Made by a program: the position numbers and the translations under genes | Part shown: positions 53,969 through 64,000 of the stretch, piece after piece | How positions within the stretch are numbered: the first letter of the stretch is position 1 | Layout: every line of letters begins with the position of its first letter | DNA from: Hygrophila difformis | Taxonomy: Eukaryota; Streptophyta; Magnoliopsida; Lamiales; Acanthaceae | Length of the DNA stretch: 64,000 nt | Assembly: GCA_030278955.1 (NCBI GenBank) | Contig: JAOANR010000001.1 | Coordinates: 7,304,874 to 7,368,873, forward strand | Direction: 5' to 3' | Notes under the pieces: generated by a model | What the model saw: only the letters and a program-made list of their open reading frames with translations | What the model was told of the DNA's origin: nothing | Database searches by the model: none

Positions 53969-54034
53969 AACTGTTTCAGAAAAACAGAAAAGAATCAAAC
54001 ATAAACCCGAGAACCAATAATAATGTAACAATCC

Positions 54035-54043
54035 TATATAAAT
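54035..54043 (+). promoter_or_regulatory. TATA box of second PME gene
   Basis: TATATAAAT lies 46 bp upstream of the ATG at 54089, at a suitable distance for the core promoter if the 5' UTR is short. Confidence 0.5.
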
Positions 54044-54088
54044 GCCACCAATCCTCCCGACTTTCAGAATCTTTCATCCTTTGCAAAA

Positions 54089-57000
54089 ATGTTCAAGTCA
54101 CTGTTCATTCTCATCCCACTCTTACTTCTCTTCCTTGTGTTGTCTTCATTCTTCTCCCACCCCACATTTTTACATAATTACTCTCGTACCCCAAGAAAAC
54201 TTCATGTTTACAGTCACGTCCAGGTCGCGCACGCCACGTGCCAAGGCACATTGTACCCGGACCTCTGCGTCTCTACCGTCGCCGCATTTCCTGAACTCCG
54301 CCGCAAAACCCTACCGGAAATCATTTCCGCCACTGTAAACGTCACCATGAAGGAGGTCCGATCCTCCGCCTCCAATTGCAGCAGCATCCGCCGTAAGCTC
54401 ATGAAGAAGCTCGAACCGCTCGAGCTTCGCGCTCTCGACGACTGCCTGGAGCTCTTCGGCGACACCGTCACCGAGCTGAACAAAATCCTCGCCGATTTAT
54501 CCGCCGCGCCGGAAAAATACTACGACGACCTCCTCACGCTCCTCAGCGGCGCGATGACGAACCAGTACACCTGCCTCGACGGATTCGCCTACAGCAAGAA
54601 CAACACGCGGCGATTCATCGAAGGACGACTGAAACGAATCTCTCGCCACGTCAGCAACTCCCTCGCCATGGTTAGAAAGCTAAAGCGGAAAAGCAACAGG
54701 AAAACCGTCTCCGCCGCCGACGAGGATCTTCACAATCAATACACGGCTGCGAGCGACGGTTTTCCAGCGTGGCTGAGCGGGAAAGACCGGCGGCTGCTGC
54801 AGGCGTCGACGGCGAACGGAACGAGGTTCGATCTGGTGGTGGCGAAGGACGGCAGCGGGAATTTCACGACCATCGGACAGGCGTTAGCCGCCGCGCCGAA
54901 CAACAGCAACACCAGATTCGTTATTTATGTGAAAGCAGGAGCTTATTATGAGTACCTGGAGGTGGAACGGAGGAAGACGATGATAATGCTGGTCGGCGAC
55001 GGGATCGGGAAGACGTTGATTAAGGGGAACCGGAGTGTGGTTGATGGTTGGACGACTTTCCGGTCGGCAACAGTCGGTGAGTTCCGATTTACTTTACATA
55101 ATTCGTGTTTATTACTGTATTTATTTAAAAAAAATTCTTGCATTTGTTGGCTTTGCATAATACGTACAAAATTGAATCGTCTTTTCTTATTGTCTCATTT
55201 TCTTAGTATATATTAAGATTAAGATTAGACCTAAGCTCGTCGTCACATGAAAATTGGCATATCTTTTTACTCAACAAGTCAATAAAATTAAAGAAAATTT
55301 TAAATAATTATTAATTGGTAAAATTGCATGAGGATGAAATAAATTATTTTTAAAGTTATTTAGCACTCTTTAACTATTTATACTTCTATTATTACTCATG
55401 CGCCACTCATATTTTATCCTCTTCCCACTTCATCAGTTTCCAAATTAGAACGGTCTTGATTCCTTTCTTTTCTTCAATTATATTAATCCGTAGTAGATAG
55501 GATTAACAAACATTATTAAATACATACTGTCTTCTTGCCGTCAAAATTTTATTTCATCCACATACTTTGTCAGCCGTCACGTTTGCCGGATGAAGAGGAC
55601 AAGAGATATTAATTGGTCACACCATATAGGTTTTCCTTATCAATGACAATCAATTGAAATTCATTATGGAATTATATAAATCATATATTAGAAAAATACT
55701 AGTAGGGAAAGAATTAAAAGAAGATGCATGGATATGGTGGAGGAATGATTGAGGCGTTGCCTAATTGAATGGAGACCAACCTAGCACATGTGTCGGTGAC
55801 CCAAATGGGGGCCCGCATAAGCGTGTTTGTTTACTTATTTTGATAGGGATGGAATTGGAGGAATGGATGGCCTTAACAGCTTAACCACTTTAATTTCTTC
55901 TTGCATCATTTATTCCAACAAAAGTAGTAAAGTTTTTCCCTGGTTGATCTGCACCATTCGTCCCAGCACTCTTATGAACGGTGTGGATTTTTACCCTGGA
56001 GATCATGTGTATTGTCACTTGTCAGTTCTATCCAGTCTTTTCTTTTTCTCTCAATAGTTCTATCCATTTTCCATAGCTTAGCTTTTGGCTACACCCAAAA
56101 AAATGTCTTGATAGCAAAATGATTGAAGATTAGACGATTTATCGGCTCTATTAATTAATTTGTCCCATGCGGGTAGAACAAACCTCCACCATTTTAGATG
56201 GGTTGCATGAATAGATATACTATATCCATCTCAATATTTTTTTAATATTTTTACTATAAAATCCATCGATATATATTTTTAACGATTAATAACTTAAATT
56301 GTGTATAATAAAAAATTATAAAAACTTGATACTCTAAAACTACAAGATTGGACGAATCTAACAAGATCTCACTTGACTATATTTTTTCTTGCATAATTAT
56401 GATAAAAATTTGAATCAAAGTTAAATAGTTAATAGTGTCAAAAAGTCAAACGTGAAGATTACAACGAGACCGAGGAAGTATATATGATGGTAACATACGT
56501 ACTTTATTATATACTCCCTCCGTCCCACCTTACTGGTCATGTTTGATTTTTTGGCACTGTTCATTGTTTAACTTTGACTCAATTTTATTACAAGTATATA
56601 TTTGATAAAAAATAGTCGAGTTTGGTCTTGTTAGAATCGTGTAATCATGTAGTTTCACAATATATAATTTACTTAATTTTTTGTGGTGTATAGTTTGAGA
56701 TATTAACAGTTAAAAAATGTATTGAATTGTGTATAGAAATGAAACATGATAAATTAAATGCGACAGAATTGATATAGAATTGGATTTTAGTGAGCTATCC
56801 ATCGTCATAAAAATTTCTAAAATAGCGACTAGCGTCCACACTCGTACGTACTTTAATTTGTAGTAATTGGATATGCTTTGTGAAGTCATCCACATAGATA
56901 GCCACATGCATGTTGAAATTCGCTATCATCTTCACAAATGATTAGGTCAACAGTGGACATGTGCCACGTATGACTTTGTGTCAAATTTGACACCGATTGC

Positions 57001-57730
57001 TTGTTAACGCCGTTAATTTATTTTAACAGCCGTGGTGGGGACCAACTTCATCGCCAAGGGCATAACCTTCGAGAACTTCGCCGGCCCCAGCAAGCACCAG
57101 GCGGTGGCCCTTCGTAGCGGCGCCGACTTCTCCGCCTTCTACCAGTGCAGCTTCGTCGCCTACCAGGACACTCTTTACACGCACTCCCTCCGCCAATTCT
57201 ACCGCGACTGCGACGTCTACGGCACCGTCGACTTCATCTTCGGCAACGCCGCCGTCGTCTTCCAGAACTGTAATCTGTACGCCCGCCGCCCCAACCCCAA
57301 CCAGCGGAACATCTTCACCGCCCAGGGGAGGGAGGATCCCAATCAGAACACCGGAATATCGATCCTCAACAGCAAGGTCGCCGCCGCGGCCGACCTCCTC
57401 CCCGTGCTGTCCCAGTTCCGGTCGTACTTGGGGCGGCCCTGGAAGCAGTATTCGAGGACGGTGTTCATGCTGTCGAACCTCGAGAGCGTGGTGGACCCCA
57501 AGGGGTGGTTGGAGTGGGACGGCGATTTCGCGCTGAGTACGCTGTACTACGGCGAGTACCGGAATCGCGGCGCCGGAGCTAACACGACGGCGCGGGTGAA
57601 CTGGCCGGGATATAGAGTGATTAATAGCTCGACGGAGGCGAGTCAGTTTACGGTGGGGAATTTTATACAGGGGAGTCAGTGGTTGACGGGGACGGGGGTT
57701 CCGTTTTATGTGAACTTGACGGCGAGTTAA
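54089..57730 (+). CDS. Type I pectin methylesterase with PMEI pro-region, second gene
   Basis: Two exons, 54089-55076 and 57030-57730, with a 1,953-bp phase 1 intron, give 562 residues. An N-terminal hydrophobic anchor ([19 protein letters not shown]) is followed by the PMEI pro-domain ([42 protein letters not shown]), a processing site [10 protein letters not shown] at about residues 232-241, and the CE8 domain: [53 protein letters not shown] and LGRPWKQY. It de-esterifies homogalacturonan in the wall. The first exon is strongly GC-rich in third positions. The intron carries two Stowaway-like MITEs. It is at the same intron position as the PME at 27918-29987, but the proteins are only distant paralogues. 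It converges on the sucrose synthase gene. Confidence 0.95.
56218..56480. mobile_element. Stowaway-like MITE in PME intron
   Basis: TA-bounded. Left TACTATATCCATCTCAATAT (worn), right GAGACCGAGGAAGTA. Interior CTACAAGATTGGACGAATCT and TGATAAAAATTTGAATCAAA as in relatives. Confidence 0.65.
56512..56774. mobile_element. Stowaway-like MITE in PME intron
   Basis: Left end TACTCCCTCCGTCCCACCTT is clear; the right end (TTAAATGCGACAGAATTGATA) is worn. Interior GTCGAGTTTGGTCTTGTTAG matches the family. It follows the copy at 56218-56480 after only 31 bp. Confidence 0.65.
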
Positions 57731-58498
57731 CGGCGGTGAGGTTGGAGGAGTAGGTGGTTTTATTGTTTGAATTCAATTAGTGCCATGGGACTGTGGTACT
57801 GTGTTTTCAATATAAAACTGGGGACCTTCTTGTCATTGTATTTTTAATATATTTGTCCTTCATGATTTATGAATAAAGTCATAAATAAATGGAGAAGCAG
57901 AAATTGGAATATGGAGATTGGATGGCAAAAATTGTTTTTATATAGAGTTAGTTATATTTCAGAAATTCATCTGAACTTGGTTCCACACTAAATTTTCCTT
58001 GCTATTACATACTCCGTTCAGAAAAAATGACTACATTAGTAAAAATAACACTATTCATACAAACAGTCAAACATTTTGACTTGAAGTTTTATTATAGTTA
58101 TACAAGTTAAAATATAGCCAAGTAAAATCTTATTAGATTCGTCTCGTCTTGTAATTTTTAAATATTGAATTTTTAGAATTTTACCCAAATTTGAGTTATT
58201 AATGATTTAAAATGTGCATTGAATTACGTTTTGTATGAATCCGTAGCAAACGGAGGAAGTATTTACGAAATGAAGCTCAAATGAACCATGCTGGAGTTGA
58301 ACCTCCCATCAACTTTGAGCATCAGTATAAAGCATTGTATTTTACTATATCTTCCCCTTTAACTAATACTTCTACTACAAAAGAAAAGATACATTGTGTT
58401 CGAACAACTGTTTGAGCCCATCACTTATTTATTTTACAAAGCACGAGCTTCCAGTGACCAGTGAACAACACATTTGTAGTATAATTTCATTTTTGCTT
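57731..58498. other. Interval between convergent PME and sucrose synthase genes
   Basis: Holds 3' UTRs of both genes and the MITE at 58010-58261. No other feature recognised. Confidence 0.5.
58010..58261. mobile_element. Stowaway-like MITE, 252 bp
   Basis: TA-bounded. Left TACTCCGTTCAGAAAAAATG, right CCGTAGCAAACGGAGGAAGTA. Same subfamily as 32547-32809. Confidence 0.65.
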
Positions 58499-61400
58499 TC
58501 ATGGCTTTATATCTCCATTACTCGAAACTGCGGCAGAACCGTCTGCAACCAAAGGAACCGATTTCACCTGAAAACAGAAGCATCAGCAGCAGGATAAAGA
58601 AGTCGAGAACAATCAAAACATGTTTGTTCATATGGATGGTGATGTTTAAGAGGATGGATGGTAAGGAAGCTGACCAGATCACGGTACTTGAGAATGTAAA
58701 ACATCTCCAGATACCGACGTGTTTCTCGCCTCTCCAGCTTCGACACATGTTTCCAGAAACCATAAACGCCTGCCAGTGTCATCAGCCTCTCCGAGTAAAT
58801 CTTCCATGTATACCTTCAACAGAGTCACAGCATATTTAGTGATCAGCACCAATTATTTTCCTGCAATTAGTTAATGAAGCCTTAGCTTCTCTCTCACACC
58901 TTTCACGAATCCTGCGGAGAGATGCTTCAGATATGTTCACCCAATAATTCGGATCCTCATTGCATTTCTCGAAGAAATCCGCCATGACTGCAGAGGCCTT
59001 GTCCGGATGATACGGGTCGATATGGAAACCGGATACCCCATCCTCGATGATCTCCAGTGGACCTCCGTGGCATGTGGCGACCGTCGGAAGCCCACAAGTC
59101 ATGGCCTCCACCACCGTCAGCCCGAATGCTTCGTAGAATGCAGGCTGAGAAAGATTAACCTTATAAATGACTCGTCATCAACACTTTTTGACACACTTAA
59201 CACTGTGAGGTTACCACCAAATGGTTCCCCAATGAATTTTTTTTTTACCTGAACGAAAATCCCTCTCTTGTCAGCAATGTAGCGATAGAGTTCACCGTTA
59301 CGTGCCCTGTTAGTTTGTGCAGTGATCCACCGAATATGCCCATCCAACTCGTATTGCTTGATCAGTAAATGCATCTTCTCAATTTCGTCTATCTCCTCCC
59401 TGTCGCTGGACTGTTTCACATCGATGAAACCGGCTACCACAACAAGATTCGCCAGTTCCCTTAGCCTGGCGTTTTTACCATACATCTCTACCAGTCCTGT
59501 AATGTTCTTAACCTTGTCGAGCCGTGCCATGGTGAAGATTATGGTCTTCGATGGATCTTTAAGTACGCCACTGCATCGATTTCGATCCAAGGCGAAAGGA
59601 ATTGTAAATTGAACTTTCTCAAAGCAACCAACAAGTGACTGGAAAATTATGATCTCACTTACATATGTTCTGCAGTCTGCTGGGGATCATACAGCAGCTT
59701 CTCGAGGGATTCATGGAGAGAAGTCAGTCGTTTTTCCTTCTCTGAATAAGGAAAGTATATGGTCTCGTCTGCTCCAGGCGAAACAATGTTGAATTTAGGA
59801 TCGAAAACATCAATACCGTGGACTACACGGTATAGCCCTGGAAGAGTGAAGGCAGCGTGGTTCTCGTACTGACCAACCGTGTTCTTCCTGAGACAGAGAT
59901 GGCAATCACAGCAAGAGGTGAGACATTGAACTAAAATGAGATTCAAATTTTAATAGAAAAAGGGGGAAAATTAGCAGACGTACGTTCCTGCAATTTCTTG
60001 ATAAGTGCTGGTGATGATGAAATCTGAATTATTCATGGCCAGTAGATCTGCAGTGAATTGGCATGAGAAGTGATACTTGTCTTCGAATTTTTTCCAGTAT
60101 ATATCCGAGTCTGGATACTTTGTTTTCTCTAATGCGTGTGCAATCGTACACTGAAAAGACAACAGATACAAACTTATTTTAAAAAAAATTAACACAGATT
60201 CATTCATCCAATAAACTATGGAAACTAAGAACTGATGTTCTTCTTCACCTCTGTGACGCCCATCTTATGAGACAACAATGAAGCCACCAGATTTCCATCA
60301 CTATAGTTCCCGATTATTAGGTCCGGTAGAGCCTGCAGCTCAGCTGTAAGTTCGCTCGCAGCGTCCTAAGAAAAGATGAAGATGATTCATTAGCCACAAA
60401 ATTTCAGGTATGATTCTGTTTGAACCCACCAAGCATATAGTGCAAAGCTGCAAACAGATCCATCAGTTTGGTCTTTTACCTCAGCAAACTTCTCCAGATA
60501 CGGCCAGATATCAAATCGTGAAATCCACTGGCGAACAATTCCATGCTCGGTTCTAAATGGCACGCGCAGAATATGCGAATGCTCGCATCCAGATATCCTT
60601 TCCAGTCTCTGGTTGCACGAGGTACCTTTTGCGTCAGGGATTAATCTAGTAACCTGTAATAAGATTAGGAAAATGAATGCACATCTAGATGACAACAGTT
60701 GGGATAAAATGAAAACAAGGTAGCCCTGAACTTACGACTAAAATGCGGGGAGTGATATTCAGCCCTTGCTTCTTTATTCTTTGAATCATCTCATTTTCTA
60801 AGGCACGAACTTGATCAAGTATGTATACAACCTAAATACAAACTCTAAATGAGAGACAAATATCATTCACATGTAATGAATGATGTAAAGATATAAGCCC
60901 TGAGGAAAATGTTATTAGTGTTTTGAAACAAAGACGGACGGACACACACTTGGAACATATCTGGAATGATTGATTACCTGACCACCAGTGTCCGGCAATC
61001 CAAGGACATTTGCTTGGCCAAAATACCCATGAACCGACAAAATCACCACATTGAAGACCATAGGTATTCTACCCAGGAATGTCTCGAGTGTCGATGGATC
61101 AGGAGCGTGAAGGATGTCCGAGAGGAGGTGCATCATCTCCAGAACACGCCCAGCAGTGTCTCCCCAACCTCTCTCAAAACCCAGTCCTTGCAAACTGCAG
61201 CGTCCCATAACATTTTCAGATGAATGAATCATTTAAAAATCGAAAAAATTGATATGCAAGGATATGATAATTTATCTTGCAAGACTGTATCCATACGGAC
61301 TTGTATTCAAACTCAGAATAGGGAGTATCTGCTGGTAGTTTGGAGACATAATCATCGGCTTTGATCAATGCAGACTCGAGCCTAGAGACGTGTTGTATAC

Positions 61401-62794
61401 GATCATTCAACATCATTACCTATCATCGAGACAAAACATATAACATGAAGTATAAGTAGCTCTATAGAGGAAGCAATACGGACAGGATGAAACATTTTGT
61501 CCAATTTAGGGGGACGCTTTACATGGCCTCTATGTTTGTGTACTCTGAGGAAATCAAGCAACGGCTCCAGAGATTCCTTGTTGCTGAACATGACCGAGGA
61601 GAGGTGACGATTGAGAAATTGGACACCATTGCCAATAGATGACGACCTTGTGGAGCGAGGGAATGATGCATAGAATGGCTCCAAATCGAGTTCAAGAGTA
61701 TAGGGGTCATCATTCCTAAATGGTATGCAGCAGAAAGATACGATTAATGTAAAAAAAACGACACACGAATCAAGCCGAAAGAAGTTGTGAAGGAATTGAA
61801 GTAGATGATCACTCACTGCTCATCCACAAGGCTTTCCTTGAACCTCAAATATTCAGACACAGTCAGCTCATCGACACTCAGGTCGTGGACATTAACACGA
61901 ACAAACTCCCAAACACCCGGCCTCGGTCTTACAGCTAGGCAAACAAAAGGCGGTATAACTATCGCCTCCTGCCATCAACATTTAAAAAGACATGTTTACC
62001 AATTTAACCAAAGGACCATCTTATATAATGCGGGGGGGAAAAAGGGTATCCCCACGAGTAGCAGCTACAAAAATCACTCGATTTCTTACAGAGAAACATC
62101 TTAAATCACTCTATTTTTCTCAATTACGATCAACAGAGCAATTAAAACTATTATCTCTTGCTTGGGCTTCAACTCTGCACAAGAATTTGATTGAGGCATA
62201 ATGCTTTCTTGAATCATAAGCTAAGTAGATGTTATGAAGGTAAATAGGTAAATGCTATTACTATATAGCTCAACGTAAACCCAGAAGATCAGTTTAATTT
62301 TCTGCTTAAGTAATATAGGAAAGGGGAGGGGGGAAATTCCTTACTTGAGCAGACTTGAGAACTTCACTGAAAGGGCCATCGCAGAGTTTTTTCTTGGCCG
62401 CATCATCAGCGATAATGTTGTCCAATTCATCAACGAGGTTGTGAGGCTGCAGAAAACTCTTCCCCTGCGCCACATATCTTCCAACAAACACATAACAAAA
62501 TTACTATAAATTAAATCTTTACTTCTACTACAAGTACTGAGAAAACAAAATTGCAGAAAAATCAGTAACATGGAATTTGTCGTAATCAAATGGGATTAAG
62601 CAAAATTGGGAAAAATTAACGGCAATATTGGAGAAAGACAGAGGAGAGGAAGACAAACATAATAATAAAGAGTTGTATTGGTATGTATATAGATACCGTG
62701 AAAGGAGGGAGACAAGCTCGTTCCGGTGAGCAGAAAGGGTGTCTTCGACCCTTTCCCTCATGCTGGGAAGCCTCGTCAGCTTTGGAGTCACCAT
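58499..62794 (-). CDS. SUS3: Sucrose synthase, SUS3-type
   Basis: Fifteen coding exons on the minus strand: 62794-62697, 62477-62345, 61968-61817, 61715-61523, 61419-61301, 61194-60978, 60831-60736, 60653-60480, 60365-60249, 60150-59984, 59887-59663, 59570-59249, 59144-58900, 58813-58675, 58567-58499. They total 2,466 nt, 821 residues, in frame throughout with GT-AG introns. The N-terminus [20 protein letters not shown] carries the SnRK/CDPK-type site (Ser11 in LTRLPSMR). Core motifs: [65 protein letters not shown] and the GT-B donor site [18 protein letters not shown] with [20 protein letters not shown]. It cleaves sucrose with UDP to UDP-glucose and fructose in cytosol, feeding starch, callose and cellulose synthesis. 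The N-terminal [11 protein letters not shown] and C-terminal [14 protein letters not shown] fit the SUS3 clade; the exact orthologue name is an inference. Confidence 0.95.
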
Positions 62795-62972
62795 TTTTGG
62801 AGTATTGGTATGTATTATGAATATTGAAGAAATTCTGGAAGTGTAAGTAATATAGCAGTAGAAAAGAATAGTAGTAGTACAAAATTGTAGAAGAGGAGGT
62901 TTGAGGGTAGGTTGCGGTGGGAGGATGATAGGTAGAGTAGGGGGGAACATAAGAGATGCATCATCATGGAAG

Positions 62973-62981
62973 CTTTTATAG
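62973..62981 (-). promoter_or_regulatory. TATA box of the sucrose synthase gene
   Basis: On the minus strand CTATAAAAG, about 180 bp before the ATG at 62794. The right-hand neighbour (upstream) is a MITE beginning 5 bp away at 62987. Confidence 0.5.
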
Positions 62982-62986
62982 TGTGA

Positions 62987-63241
62987 TACTCCCTCCGTTC
63001 CAAAATAGTAGTCTTTTTAGAGATGAAAAAGTGTTCCATAATAATTGTCATTTTGGGTATTTCAATGTAAGTTTTCCAATATTACCCCTTTATTCCCCCA
63101 ATAATATTCATTCTCTCTCCACCCAAATACATTTCTTGGTAAGTGATAGAGGTAGAAATGGAAGATTGTGTGGTAATAATTATGTTTCTTGGTTTGTGTA
63201 ATATTTGCTAGAAAGACAACTAAAAAAGAACGGAGGGAGTA
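62987..63241. mobile_element. Stowaway-like MITE in the sucrose synthase promoter
   Basis: TA-bounded, 255 bp. Ends TACTCCCTCCGTTCCAAAAT and (inward from the right) TACTCCCTCCGTTCTTTTTT. It belongs to a subfamily with interior ATATTACCCCTTTATTCCCC not shared with the copies of about 263 bp. It abuts the predicted TATA box of the gene at 58499-62794. Confidence 0.8.
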
Positions 63242-63458
63242 AAAGATAAGATCGGACGGAACAGCGGATGATAGTAGATACTATGAATGAGAGAGACAGA
63301 CTTTGATACATACAGAGAGCGAGAAAAGGTGGCGGTTTTCACTCTCTTTCTTTCTTCTTTTCCAAAAAAAAAAAAAAAAAAAAAAAAAAAAGAAAGAGAG
63401 AGAAAAAAAAAAGAAAAGAAAAACATAAAATATAATTATATAGTACTTCCCAAAAAAA
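63242..63458. repeat. Purine/poly(A) tract region upstream of sucrose synthase
   Basis: Includes a run of about 28 A at 63363-63391, followed by AG-rich sequence. On the gene's strand this is a long T/CT tract. No gene. Confidence 0.6.
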
Positions 63459-63982
63459 TACTCATTCCATTCCGTCCTAATTAAAATTTCATATTTGAAT
63501 TCTGCCTAATATTCAATACACTTTTTTAATTATTAATATCTTAAAATTATACATAAGTAAAAATTATGTAAAATATATATTCGAAAACTATATAACTAAA
63601 CGAATTTAAAAAGACCGAACTCGACTATTTTTTTAAATAATTTCTCCGTTCCTTAATATTTGCCACGGACCCACATTTCATACAATTCAATACAATTTTA
63701 ATCCTTAATAGCTCAAATCTATACAAGTAAAAATTATAAAAATTTAATATTCCGAATCTATGCAATTAGACGAATCCAACAAGATCCCAATTAATTATAT
63801 TTTATCTTGTATAATTGTGTTAAAAGGTCGAATTAAAGTTACTCAATGAACAGTGACAAAACTCCCAACATGTCAATTATTAAGGAACGGGGAAGTATAT
63901 ATTTACAATAATATTGAGTCAAAGTTGAATTATAAACGGTGTCAAAAAGTCAAACATAACATCTAAGAGAACGAAGAGAGTA
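63459..63982. mobile_element. Stowaway-like MITE (outer), split
   Basis: Left TACTCATTCCATTCCGTCCT; right GAGAACGAAGAGAGTA. The interior GACCGAACTCGACTATTTTT halts at the inner element (63638-63897) and resumes TATTTACAATAATATTGAGT, exactly as the uninterrupted copy at 5591-5854 reads through this point. Confidence 0.65.
63638..63897. mobile_element. Stowaway-like MITE (inner, nested)
   Basis: Left end near TAATTTCTCCGTTCCTTAAT and, inward from the right, TACTTCCCCGTTCCTTAATA. The interior matches 39349-39608. Left border uncertain by a base or two. Confidence 0.65.
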
Positions 63983-64000
63983 ATTCTTAAATAATCTCTA

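Overview
This window is nuclear DNA from a flowering plant, most likely a eudicot. The evidence is spliced genes with GT-AG introns, plant-specific families (DUF538, ATL RING-H2, pectin methylesterases with an inhibitor pro-region, sucrose synthase), a telo-box/site II ribosomal-protein promoter, and dense plant-type transposons (Stowaway-like MITEs, tRNA-derived SINEs, L1-type LINEs with a plant RNase H). I cannot name the species from the sequence alone. All gene models below were built by eye from frame, splice signals and family knowledge, with exon lengths checked to keep frame.

Layout. 0.8-3.4 kb: two tandem minus-strand DUF538 genes. 3.4-8.0 kb: transposon-dominated, with nested MITEs and a candidate Helitron that contains a TIR element with a 10-bp target duplication. 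8.1-10 kb: a complete five-exon gene for ribosomal protein eL18. 10-12.2 kb: a hAT-type MITE, SINEs and short tandem duplications. 12.2-19.1 kb: a cluster of three intact soluble epoxide hydrolase genes (two plus, one inverted) and one decayed copy. 19-25.8 kb: a duplicated promoter segment of the third hydrolase, Harbinger-, hAT- and Stowaway-like elements, a minisatellite and SINEs. 25.8-30 kb: an ATL-type E3 ligase, a PMEI-like gene, and a convergent type I pectin methylesterase. 30-33.4 kb: MITEs. 33.5-39.2 kb: a nearly intact minus-strand LINE. 42.6-49.5 kb: a three-layer nest, in which a decayed LINE sits in a repeat-bearing element that itself sits in a split MITE. 50.5-51.1 kb: a satellite-like array of about 45 bp units. 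51-54 kb: MITEs, some nested. 54.1-57.7 kb: a second pectin methylesterase. 58.5-62.8 kb: a 15-exon SUS3-type sucrose synthase gene on the minus strand, with a MITE directly upstream of its TATA box.

Themes. Several host genes belong to cell-wall and carbohydrate metabolism: two PMEs and one PMEI-like protein for pectin de-esterification and its control, and sucrose synthase for UDP-glucose supply. The epoxide hydrolases are a locally expanded family of the kind used in cutin, oxylipin or defence metabolism. I did not find a clearly new multi-gene system. The most interesting signals are structural: dated nests of transposons with readable target duplications, MITEs built into proximal promoters, and a tandemly duplicated hydrolase promoter later enlarged by transposons.
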